Shown here piece after piece: positions 17,389 to 25,514 of a stretch of DNA of 44,544 nucleotides; positions within the stretch are counted from its first letter, which is position 1; every line of letters begins with the position of its first letter. Made by a program: the position numbers and the translations under genes. The DNA lies in assembly GCA_025934755.1 (NCBI GenBank), contig JAICWQ010000005.1, forward strand, positions 1 to 44,544, read 5' to 3'. The stretch comes from Chthoniobacterales bacterium. GTDB lineage: Bacteria; Verrucomicrobiota; Verrucomicrobiia; Chthoniobacterales; UBA10450. Under the pieces are notes generated by a model. The model was not told the origin of the DNA. It searched no databases and saw only the letters and a program-made list of their open reading frames with translations.

Positions 17389-18417
17389 TTAAGCCTTAAC
17401 AACTTCCGGCTCAGAATAGAGGGTATCGGCATTCGACGGACTGACTGCGACAATGTTCCGGCTCGCGGCTGATTCCCTGGTTCGTTCGATCCTCGAAAAC
17501 AGAGTGTAGCGCTTGTCGAAAATGAATTGGAAAAGGAGACGGGTCCACGAGGAATGGAACTTGAGATTATCGTAAAACTCCGGCGCCATTGCCTTGAGTT
17601 TCGGTAAATTATTCCAGGGAATAGACGGCAGATCGTGGTGTTCGTTGTGGTAACCCATGTTCAGGCACAACCGATTGATCGGGCCGTAGTAACTGTAAGT
17701 CTCCTGATTGGGATCGTTTGTATAATGCTCCTGGACCCAGCGCGCGCCTACCGGGTGCAGACCGATCGAAAAGAAAAACGAAAATGCGAGGTAGAGAAAT
17801 CCTGCCCACCCGCAGAAATATACCACGGCCACATCGTAGGCCGCCGCGCAAACAAGATTAAGAACGAACCACCGGTCGCGCATGGTAATCGCCTTTAGGC
17901 GGGGGGGCCGGGTGAGCTGGAAAAAAGGAAAGAGCATCAACCAAAGCGCTTTTCGGTACCAAACATTGCCAACCAGCCGCGCTTCCCAATGATTGGCGAG
18001 GTCGGCGTCGTGCTCGTAATCGCCCTGGTGGGAATGATGTTTTAAATGATAAACCCGGAACCCCATCGCTCCCGGCGCGAGATTGGGCAGGTCCGCCAGG
18101 ATCGCGACGAAAATATTCCAGCTCCTTCGCCGAAAGATGAGGTTATGCGTTGCATCGTGGATGATGACGTAGTTGGCGTGGTTGGCGAAGGCGCCGACGA
18201 AGTAGGCGACAAAAAAACTGAGCCACCAATAATGAAAACCGAGCCGGCCCATCAAGTCAGCGATTGATGTTTGTAAGACGACAATCCCAAGCGCGATCGC
18301 AGCCGTCCAGCGATTGCGCACCATTAGCTGGCGTATTTCGGGGTGAGCCTTGATTAGTGCCCGGGCCCGCCCCGGATGGGGCTGATCGATTTCAGATTGG
18401 TAAAAAGCGTCGCGCAT
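17389..18417 (-). CDS. Membrane fatty acid desaturase, sphingolipid Delta4-desaturase (DES1/DEGS)-like
   Basis: N-terminal IDQPHPGRARALIKAHPEIRQLM; His boxes HDATH, HLKHH, HNEHH; GLHPVGARWVQEHY, QETYSYYGPINRLCLNMGYHNEHHDLPSIPWNNLPKLKAMAPEFYDNL match DEGS1 signature blocks. Confidence 0.9.
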   Translation of the reverse strand: MRDAFYQSEIDQPHPGRARALIKAHPEIRQLMVRNRWTAAIALGIVVLQTSIADLMGRLGFHYWWLSFFVAYFVGAFANHANYVIIHDATHNLIFRRRSWNIFVAILADLPNLAPGAMGFRVYHLKHHSHQGDYEHDADLANHWEARLVGNVWYRKALWLMLFPFFQLTRPPRLKAITMRDRWFVLNLVCAAAYDVAVVYFCGWAGFLYLAFSFFFSIGLHPVGARWVQEHYTNDPNQETYSYYGPINRLCLNMGYHNEHHDLPSIPWNNLPKLKAMAPEFYDNLKFHSSWTRLLFQFIFDKRYTLFSRIERTRESAASRNIVAVSPSNADTLYSEPEVVKA

Positions 18418-18476
18418 TGAGCTTGAGGGAGTCTAATGGAATCCCGAACTCCTTTCAACGCTTTGACCGCGCCGGA

Positions 18477-19199
18477 CTAACGCCAAAAACGGAGGAGCCA
18501 CGGCTTGATCACCGACTCAAAGATTATCTGACGAGACATTTTGGACTGCCCTTGGCGCCGGTCGACAAAGGTGATTGGGACTTCGGCGATCCGGAGGCCC
18601 GCTCGGTGGGCGCGAAAGGTCGTCTCGACCAAAAAAGCGTAGCCTTCCGCCGCGTTCGGGATTTCGAGGAGAATTTCCAGAGCGCGACGAGTGTAACAAC
18701 GAAACCCGCTCGTGCTGTCGAAGACTTTTAAACCGGTAATCGCGCGAACGTATCGATTAGCAAATCGGCTCATCAATCGACGACGCCACGGCCAGTTGGC
18801 AACGCTGCCGCCAACGCAGTAACGCGATCCGATGACGACATCCGCGCCCCGCGTGGCTTCAATTAATTGAGGCAGGATAACCGGATCGTGCGAAAAGTCG
18901 GCGTCAAGTTGGACTAACCGGCCGTATTCGCGGTCAACCGCCGTTCGATAACCTTCGAGGAGGCTGCGCCCATAACCGCGGTCCGATTTCCGGCGAAGAA
19001 CGGCAAAGCGTGGATGGACCGCAAACAATTCTTCGGCGTGATCAGCGGTTTGGTCCGGCGAATTGTCGTCGATCAGCAAGACATCGGCGTTCGGCGCGAC
19101 ATTCAATAGCTGTGGAATGAGGGCGGCGACATTTTCCCGTTCGTTGTAGGTCGGGACAACAATGAGCGTGCGATCAGCCTCCATTAGTCCTGGGGGCAA
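18477..19199 (-). CDS. Polyprenol-phosphate mannosyltransferase / DPM1-like GT2
   Basis: LIVVPTYNERENVAALIPQLL...LLIDDNSPDQTAD...RLVQLDADFSHDP...VIGSRYCVGGSVANWPWRRRLMSRFANRYVR...DSTSGFRCYTRRALE. Confidence 0.9.
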   Translation of the reverse strand: MPPGLMEADRTLIVVPTYNERENVAALIPQLLNVAPNADVLLIDDNSPDQTADHAEELFAVHPRFAVLRRKSDRGYGRSLLEGYRTAVDREYGRLVQLDADFSHDPVILPQLIEATRGADVVIGSRYCVGGSVANWPWRRRLMSRFANRYVRAITGLKVFDSTSGFRCYTRRALEILLEIPNAAEGYAFLVETTFRAHRAGLRIAEVPITFVDRRQGQSKMSRQIIFESVIKPWLLRFWR

Positions 19200-19248
19200 A
19201 CCTATACTTCATTCCCTTGAGCTGGAGGAAGTCTTATCTTTGGACGCA

Positions 19249-19965
19249 TTAGTACCGCAGCTCGATGGCTGCATTGACGCCAAGGGCATCAGCCCCATAG
19301 TCGCGAGCCGCAAAGAAGCCGGTGGAGAGGTGTTGATCCAACGCCCCAACCGCGACACTCCAACGAGAATTTACTTCGTAGCGCAATCCGGCGCCCAATA
19401 GGTAGCTCAGCGTCGCGTCAGATTGCATAGACTTGTAGATCTTTCGCGAATCGGACTTTCCAATCCCTCCACGAAGCTCGAGGTATGGAATTAACCGCGC
19501 TCCGGGCTGAACGAAATTATATCGGAAGCCTCCGGCCGCGCCGACGAAATACGATTCGGGCCCGTGGACGATCGCTGTGGCGATAGGGCCGATACTAACT
19601 TCAAGATTGCCGCGGAGGAACAGTGGCCCGGCCGCCTCAGTCAAGCGATAGCGCGCGGAAAGAATCTCAGTAAGGAATTTGTAATTTCGGAAGTTCTTTT
19701 TGTGCGGGTGCAGAGCTGCAACAAACCATGGGCTTTCAATGTTTTCGAAAGCGTATATGGACTCGATGCTGAACGACCACCTGGTCCATTCTTTCGGACG
19801 CCCGTCGCAGGTATCTATTGAAAGCTTGTCCGAATTCTCATCAAGTGTTCCCACGGCAGTGCCTTTGGGCGTGGGGCTCGTGCTCGACTGCGAGAATGCA
19901 AGATGCGACCAACCAATCAGCAAGGCGGCAGTAAGGGACAAATTGCGGAGTTTGCTAACGAACAT
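19249..19965 (-). CDS. Predicted outer-membrane beta-barrel protein (possibly acyloxyacyl hydrolase/PagL-like)
   Basis: 238 aa, signal peptide, alternating beta-strand pattern, C-terminal ...NAAIELRY aromatic end. Confidence 0.5.
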   Translation of the reverse strand: MFVSKLRNLSLTAALLIGWSHLAFSQSSTSPTPKGTAVGTLDENSDKLSIDTCDGRPKEWTRWSFSIESIYAFENIESPWFVAALHPHKKNFRNYKFLTEILSARYRLTEAAGPLFLRGNLEVSIGPIATAIVHGPESYFVGAAGGFRYNFVQPGARLIPYLELRGGIGKSDSRKIYKSMQSDATLSYLLGAGLRYEVNSRWSVAVGALDQHLSTGFFAARDYGADALGVNAAIELRY

Positions 19966-20113
19966 ACGGCTCTCTTTCCCGAATGTTTTTCCCGTGCGAG
20001 CCTGCTCGCAGTGGTCTCAAAATTTCGTTCGCGCAGTGATAAGCAAAACCGCGAAGCTACACGAGTCTTTTCGTGTCCTCAGGCAAAGCGTGCATTCATC
20101 TATGGAAATAAGC

Positions 20114-20189
20114 TGGCGACCCTAACGGGATTCGAACCCGTGTTACCGCCGTGAAAGGGCGATGTCCTAGGCCTCTGGACGATAGGGTC
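20114..20189 (-). tRNA. tRNA-Glu (anticodon TTC), CCA encoded
   Basis: Reverse complement GACCCTATCGTCCAGAGGCCTAGGACATCGCCCTTTCACGGCGGTAACACGGGTTCGAATCCCGTTAGGGTCGCCA folds as a cloverleaf; anticodon loop CTTTCAC; GGTTCGAATCC T-arm. Confidence 0.96.
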
Positions 20190-20243
20190 AATGAAGCTGC
20201 CCAATATTCCATTCGTTGGCGACAAGGCAACCTGCCCTGATTG

Positions 20244-21533
20244 CTATTGAGCTTTGGTAAGATGGAGGACCTTTCGGGCGGTGCGCGCAGTTGCTCCCCG
20301 ATGGATTTCCAAAACTTGGCGGGCGTTGGCCACGATTTTTTCTCGCTCGTCCGGATTGGCCAGGAGATGGGCCATGGCTCGCCGCAGTTCCGTTGCGGAA
20401 TTGATTTGAACCGCGCCGCCGCGGCTCACCAGCGAGCTCGCCAGCGGTCCAAAGTTCTCCATGTGTGGACCGAACAATACCGGTTTGCCAGCCAGGATCG
20501 CCTCGGCGGGATTTTGTCCTCCGTGCGCCAGCAAACTTTTGCCAACGAACACGATGGTGGCAGCTGCATACCAATGCCGCAATTCACCGGTCGTATCGAT
20601 CAGCAGACAATTCAGAAACGGATCGACCGCCGGCGGCTGGCTCCGCCGCGCGATTTGGAATTCCATTTCTTTAAGCTCCCGCTCGACATCGCCCGTCCGC
20701 TCGGTATGGCGTGGCGCCATCACGAGGAGGAGGTCGACGAAATCGCGCCGCAGGGCGCGAAATACCTCACCCAGAATTTTCTCTTCACCGGCGTGAGTGC
20801 TGCCACCGAAGATCACGGTGCGATTTTCGACCCCGAACCCCGCAAGAACGGTGCGGGCCAGTTGCGGATCGATGGGCATGTCCTCAGGATCATACTTGAT
20901 GCTGCCGACGTGGATGATCCTTGCCCCGTCGACCCCGAGCGCCTTCCATTTCTCAACGTCGTCCGCGTTTTGAACACAAACCAAATCGAGCAGCTCGAAA
21001 GTTGGAGCGATCAACCGTCGAAACATTCGGAATCTTTTCTCCGAACGGGGCGACAACCGGGCGTTGACCAGCGCGATCGGAATCTTTCGGTCTTTCGCTT
21101 CGGCCACCATGTTTGGCCACACTTCGGCTTCAACCAGAAGAATCTTTGTTGGCCTGATCGCCTCGAACGCTGCCCGCATGATCGGCCAAAAATCGAGCGG
21201 ACTGTACATCACATCGATCCAGTCCGTGGCATTATGATTAGCGAAGGCAAAGCCGGTGGTTGTGGTCGTCGTCAGCACAAAATGCTGGTCCGGTTCCAGC
21301 GTTCGCATCTGCTCCGCCAGCTTCAGCGCAATCATCACTTCGCCGACACTGACTGCGTGCAGCCAGATTGGTTTCTTCCAGTAAAGCCGCGCCCGCAAAT
21401 GCCGATCGTAAATCCCAAGGCGCTCCCCGAACTTCTCCCGGTAACCGCCGCGCCGGAACATCTTGACCAGGTATCCGGGTAAAAAGAGGAAGAGCCCGAT
21501 CGGCCAAAGCAGATTGTAGATAAAACGAATCAC
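20244..21533 (-). CDS. waaA: 3-deoxy-D-manno-octulosonic acid (Kdo) transferase
   Basis: RFIYNLLWPIGLFLFLPGYLVKMFRRGGYREKFGERLGIY; IWLHAVSVGEVMIALKLAEQM; FGGSTHAGEEKILGEVFRAL; GTG start at 21531-21533 overlapping the rsmD stop (TAGTG). Confidence 0.92.
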   Translation of the reverse strand: MIRFIYNLLWPIGLFLFLPGYLVKMFRRGGYREKFGERLGIYDRHLRARLYWKKPIWLHAVSVGEVMIALKLAEQMRTLEPDQHFVLTTTTTTGFAFANHNATDWIDVMYSPLDFWPIMRAAFEAIRPTKILLVEAEVWPNMVAEAKDRKIPIALVNARLSPRSEKRFRMFRRLIAPTFELLDLVCVQNADDVEKWKALGVDGARIIHVGSIKYDPEDMPIDPQLARTVLAGFGVENRTVIFGGSTHAGEEKILGEVFRALRRDFVDLLLVMAPRHTERTGDVERELKEMEFQIARRSQPPAVDPFLNCLLIDTTGELRHWYAAATIVFVGKSLLAHGGQNPAEAILAGKPVLFGPHMENFGPLASSLVSRGGAVQINSATELRRAMAHLLANPDEREKIVANARQVLEIHRGATARTARKVLHLTKAQ

Positions 21534-22108
21534 TAAATTGGAGATTGCGGATTGCGGATTCCGGAAAGGAAAAGGACTTCGGTGGAACCGTAAGTCTTCC
21601 TCCGGATCAATTGCCAAGAGTTAGTTGGCGGAATCTTTTCACTGGGTCGTTTTTCGAGCACAAAAATCCCGTCCGGCTCGATGAGTGCCGGCAATGTCGG
21701 GTTGCTCAAAAGTTTGTCGGTAAAACGCTCACCGGATTCCATTTTCTCGTAAGGCGGATCGGCAAAGATAAGCCGAAATCTTCCGCCATCGCCGGAGGCA
21801 TTTTTCAGAAACCGAAAGACGTCGGCATTACGAACTCGCCCCGGAAGATTCGTTTTCCCGAGGTTTTTCTCGATTGCGGCCATTGACTGCCGATCTTCGT
21901 CGACAAAAAGGGCGGATTCGGCGCCGCGACTAAGGGCCTCGATACCAAGCGCACCGGTACCGGCGAACAAGTCCAGGACCCGAGCCCCAATTACCACGTC
22001 TCCAAGACTGGAAAAAATGGCCGCTTTCACCCGATCCATGGTTGGCCGAACACCGGTTTTCGGTGAAATAAGTTGAATGCCGCCGGCGCGGCCGGCGATT
22101 ACTCTCAT
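21533..22108 (-). CDS. rsmD: 16S rRNA (guanine(966)-N(2))-methyltransferase RsmD
   Basis: MRVIAGRAGGIQLISPKTGVRPTMDRVKAAIFSSLG...VLDLFAGTGALGIEALSRGA...LIFADPPYE. Confidence 0.92.
   Translation of the reverse strand: MRVIAGRAGGIQLISPKTGVRPTMDRVKAAIFSSLGDVVIGARVLDLFAGTGALGIEALSRGAESALFVDEDRQSMAAIEKNLGKTNLPGRVRNADVFRFLKNASGDGGRFRLIFADPPYEKMESGERFTDKLLSNPTLPALIEPDGIFVLEKRPSEKIPPTNSWQLIRRKTYGSTEVLFLSGIRNPQSPI
21540..21565. repeat. Short heptamer tandem repeat (GATTGCG)n, degenerate
   Basis: ggagattgcggattgcggattccgg; about 3 units within the rsmD 3' end, encoding the tail GIRNPQSPI. Confidence 0.7.
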
Positions 22109-23652
22109 GGCGAACCGCCGGGGCCAGGCGTGAGCGTTGGCGAAGTTTGATCGGGCGCTGGCGGTGCCGGCGTCTCCTGATTGGCCTTCACTCCCTTTTT
22201 CTTTTTCGGTTTATCGCTTTTCCCGCCGCCAAAGAAACTGTTGACCAGGTCCTTTAGATCGTGTCCGACCACTTTTTCAATCAAGTTCGTTTTCGGTCGG
22301 TCCAGTGTTCCGGTGACTTCGAAATCAACCGCCCAATATCCGGGGTCGTCGGTAGGCTGAAAGTTTGCTCGCATCGGTTTAAATAACTGCGATCGAATTT
22401 TCTCGTTGATAGCGAGGCGCGATTTTAGACGCAGTTTCCCGCGAAAACTAATCGTTCCAGTCGCGGAAAGTCTGATATTTGCGGATCGCAAATTAAGTTG
22501 ATCCACGTTCACAACACCCGGAGACAGACGGTATTTGGCATCAGCCTGTTCCAGGTGCAGCTGGGTCAACTCTTCGATTTGAAAAATCTGACCTAACGCA
22601 ACCAGCAGATCGTATTGTCGCAACTGGCCGTCGTGCAAGACAACTTCCCCGGCGCCGGTCAGCGCATCCGGATCCGTTGTTTTTCCGTCGGCCTCAAGCG
22701 TGCCTTCAAGTTTTCCCTGAAGAACGCCGCTTGGACCTCCCGCTTCGGCGATAACCTGGTCCGCCTGAACGCCGCGAAATTTCATCTCGACGTGAAAAGG
22801 CGACTCATCGCTTTCCGGTTGAATCGAAAATTTACCTGAAATGTCGCCACTGCCGACGTGAGCTGAAATTTGGGCGAGATTCAGCCCGTCGGCGTCATAC
22901 CGCACCGGCGATTTCAACTGCTCCAGGAAAAACCGGTCGCGCAAGGAGACTTTAACAACCCGCGCATTTCCATGTAGCGCGGAAGCGTTGGTCACGCTTG
23001 CTCGAAATCCGACGCCTTCGAAATTCGCGACCAGCCCATTGGAACGATCAAGAAATCGAAAATTTCCGTCGACCAGACTGATCTTGTGGATTTCCGATGC
23101 GAACTCGGCGGCTGATTTCAATTTACTCTCAGGCCGAACCTTTAACGGAATGGTCGAGGAGGGCGAGGCGGATTCAACCGGTTGCGATTCGCCTACCTTT
23201 TCTTGAGGAGGAGCGGCTTCGGGAGCGGGAGTTTCGGTGCTCTTCCTTTCCGGATGTCGTTCCACTCGCAAATCCGGCAATTTCCATTTCCCGGCCGAAT
23301 TCTGTGGCCAGACTACGTTGGGCCTGACCAACGAAACTTCTTTGAAGACCAATCGATTAGAAAACAGAGAGAAGAACGAGATTCGCAGCCCGAAATTTTC
23401 GGCCTCCAAGAAATTTGCGCCAGCTTCCGGCCCTTGAGCGATCTTAATACCACTTAGTTTTACCCCGCTCCAGGGCGTTACACTTACTCGTCCAATATTC
23501 AAATTTGCGCCGAAGCGCTGTCGGAGTTCGCGCTGAATCCGGGCTTGTGTCCCTTGCGATTGCACATACAAGTTCACCGCAAGCAGGGCCACCGTCCCCA
23601 GGATCAGCAGTCCCCCAATTAGAATCAGGATCAGGCGGCCCAGTTTTTGCAC
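22105..23652 (-). CDS. AsmA-like / YhdP-TamB-type envelope protein
   Basis: N-terminal TM, RFGANLNIGRVSVTPWSGVKLSGIKI, LEGTLEADGKTTDPDALTGAGEVVLHDGQLRQYDLL, low-complexity C-terminus. Confidence 0.78.
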   Translation of the reverse strand: MQKLGRLILILIGGLLILGTVALLAVNLYVQSQGTQARIQRELRQRFGANLNIGRVSVTPWSGVKLSGIKIAQGPEAGANFLEAENFGLRISFFSLFSNRLVFKEVSLVRPNVVWPQNSAGKWKLPDLRVERHPERKSTETPAPEAAPPQEKVGESQPVESASPSSTIPLKVRPESKLKSAAEFASEIHKISLVDGNFRFLDRSNGLVANFEGVGFRASVTNASALHGNARVVKVSLRDRFFLEQLKSPVRYDADGLNLAQISAHVGSGDISGKFSIQPESDESPFHVEMKFRGVQADQVIAEAGGPSGVLQGKLEGTLEADGKTTDPDALTGAGEVVLHDGQLRQYDLLVALGQIFQIEELTQLHLEQADAKYRLSPGVVNVDQLNLRSANIRLSATGTISFRGKLRLKSRLAINEKIRSQLFKPMRANFQPTDDPGYWAVDFEVTGTLDRPKTNLIEKVVGHDLKDLVNSFFGGGKSDKPKKKKGVKANQETPAPPAPDQTSPTLTPGPGGSP

Positions 23653-23707
23653 CGGAAGACGTTACGCAGCGCATGTTTGAAGAAAAGATGAAAGCAGGAC
23701 AGCCGGG

Positions 23708-24568
23708 ATGAGCCGGACGCTCATTATCTTGAATCCGGCGGCGCGCAGCGAGCGAGCGCAGCGTTTCCGGTCCCGCGTCGAATCGCTTGCCCAAAACTGT
23801 GTCGTATGCGCCACAACCCATATCGGCGAAGCCGAATCAATGGCCCGACGCGGGGTCCATGAAGGGTTCGAGAAAATAGTGGCCGCGGGAGGAGATGGCA
23901 CAATCAACGAAGTCGTTAACGGCCTGGCCGGTTCCCGAGCCACTCTCGGTTTGCTGCCGATTGGGACAATGAACGTTTTTGCAACCGAGCTTGGCCTCCC
24001 GGTGCACGATCTCGAAGGCTGCTGGAATATCGTGCAAGGCCAGCATACCCGGACGGTCGATCTCCCGAAAGCCAACCAAAAATTCTTTGTTCAACTGGCG
24101 GGCGTCGGACTTGATGCCCAGGTGGTAAAAGAGACCAGCAGCCAGCTGAAGCGCAACTTTGGACCCCTGAGTTATCTGGTCTCCGCCGCGCAAATTGCCG
24201 CGCGCCAACCGCCGCGGTTATTCATTCAATCGGAAGACGCATTGATTGACGAAGGGTCGTTCGTTCTTGTGGGAAACGGGCGTTTGTACGGCGGTCCGTT
24301 TCCATTCTTCAAACACGCCGCGCTCGATGACGGCCTTTTCGATGTAGTTGTGTTCAAGCGCCTGGGTTACCTTGAAATCATCAAGTACCTCCAGGACGTC
24401 GTATTCAGCTCCGAAATCCGAGTGCCCGAAGTCGAATATTTCCAGACCCGCCAGCTCCGCGTGGAAAGCGATCAAACTGTGCCGGTCGAGCTCGACGGCG
24501 AATTAGTGGGAAATTGCCCGGTAGAATTTTCCCTGCAACAGCGGTTCCTCCGCGTTCTCACCCCTTAG
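23708..24568 (+). CDS. Diacylglycerol-kinase-family lipid kinase (YegS/BmrU/sphingosine-kinase superfamily)
   Basis: LIILNPAARSERAQRFRSRV...VAAGGDGTINEVVNGLAGSRATLGLLPIGTMNVFATELGLP (DAGK catalytic motif). Confidence 0.9.
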   Translation: MSRTLIILNPAARSERAQRFRSRVESLAQNCVVCATTHIGEAESMARRGVHEGFEKIVAAGGDGTINEVVNGLAGSRATLGLLPIGTMNVFATELGLPVHDLEGCWNIVQGQHTRTVDLPKANQKFFVQLAGVGLDAQVVKETSSQLKRNFGPLSYLVSAAQIAARQPPRLFIQSEDALIDEGSFVLVGNGRLYGGPFPFFKHAALDDGLFDVVVFKRLGYLEIIKYLQDVVFSSEIRVPEVEYFQTRQLRVESDQTVPVELDGELVGNCPVEFSLQQRFLRVLTP

Positions 24569-24607
24569 CAGGCTGAGATCGTCAATTCTGCTGACAATGA
24601 AATCGCA

Positions 24608-25447
24608 TTGCGATACCCTCTTCGGGTGCGGTTGTCGCGGGATAAACGATCGGCCATCGGGCGGCCATGGTCGCAAAAGAGGCGCCTTGTTTTACTGACT
24701 CTGGTCAGTGTGAGTGCCGGAGCATTCGTGTTCCAATTATTTCTGGAGACGGCGCAACCTGGATTCGTTCGGGACTATCTCGCCTTGAGTAATCGCGGGC
24801 TTCTCGATGCATATTCGTGGCAATTCATCACTGCGCCGCTCCTTCATGGAAATCCGTGGCATTTTCTCGGGAACATTCTCGTCCTCTATTTTCTCGGCCG
24901 CGACATCGAATCGATTCTGGGACAACGACATTTTTTTTATTTGTTTCTCACGGGCGCTTTTGCCGGTGAGCTAGGGCATTTGTTCCTGATGCCGCCGGAA
25001 ACGGCTTTGTATGGAGCCAGCGGCGGAATTGCCGCTGTCCTCATTGCCTACGCCACGATCCTGCCAGAGCTAGAGCTGGTCACCTGCCAATCCCGATTTT
25101 TGACAGTGCGCGTTAAGGCGAAACACCTCGCCGTCGCAGTGATGTTTTTGAGCGTGGTAATGGTGGTGGTAGACCGCCACGGCGCGCTGACCCACAGCGC
25201 GATACCGGGAGGAGTGGTTGCAGGCTGGCTCTACGTTCATCTTCTGGGATTTGGCCATCCATCATGGTTTGAGAGAAAGTTGTGGCAACGCCGCGCTGTG
25301 GCCCGGCGGATTGATCGAATGAGTTTCGACGAATTCGTCGAGATTGAAGTTGATCCCCTGCTGGACAAGATTTCCCGCGACGGAATCGGCAGTCTGAGTC
25401 GAGCCGAGCGACGCATCCTGGCTCGGGTCGGCCAAAAAGCCGGCTGA
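24608..25447 (+). CDS. Rhomboid-family intramembrane serine protease
   Basis: LLHGNPWHFLGNILVLYFLGRDIESILGQRHFFYLFLTGAFAGELGHL...ALYGASGGIAAVL (GASGG catalytic Ser) and a TM6 His in THSAIPGGVVAGW. Confidence 0.85.
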   Translation: MRYPLRVRLSRDKRSAIGRPWSQKRRLVLLTLVSVSAGAFVFQLFLETAQPGFVRDYLALSNRGLLDAYSWQFITAPLLHGNPWHFLGNILVLYFLGRDIESILGQRHFFYLFLTGAFAGELGHLFLMPPETALYGASGGIAAVLIAYATILPELELVTCQSRFLTVRVKAKHLAVAVMFLSVVMVVVDRHGALTHSAIPGGVVAGWLYVHLLGFGHPSWFERKLWQRRAVARRIDRMSFDEFVEIEVDPLLDKISRDGIGSLSRAERRILARVGQKAG

Positions 25448-25514
25448 TTGTTCGCGGGAATCCTGCAGCGCGATCGATTAGAAATTGCCCCGGTTTCGCG
25501 GCATCTTCCGCGTA

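Noticed and set aside
20241-21482. 413-aa plus-strand ORF
   Set aside because: Antisense to waaA, which has strong family motifs; the composition looks like a shadow frame.
21534-21617. N-terminal extension of the waaA ORF (MAIDPEEDLRFHRSPFPFRNPQSAISNL)
   Set aside because: Reads the heptamer repeat and the rsmD 3' end in another frame; GTG at 21531-21533 overlapping the rsmD stop fits better.
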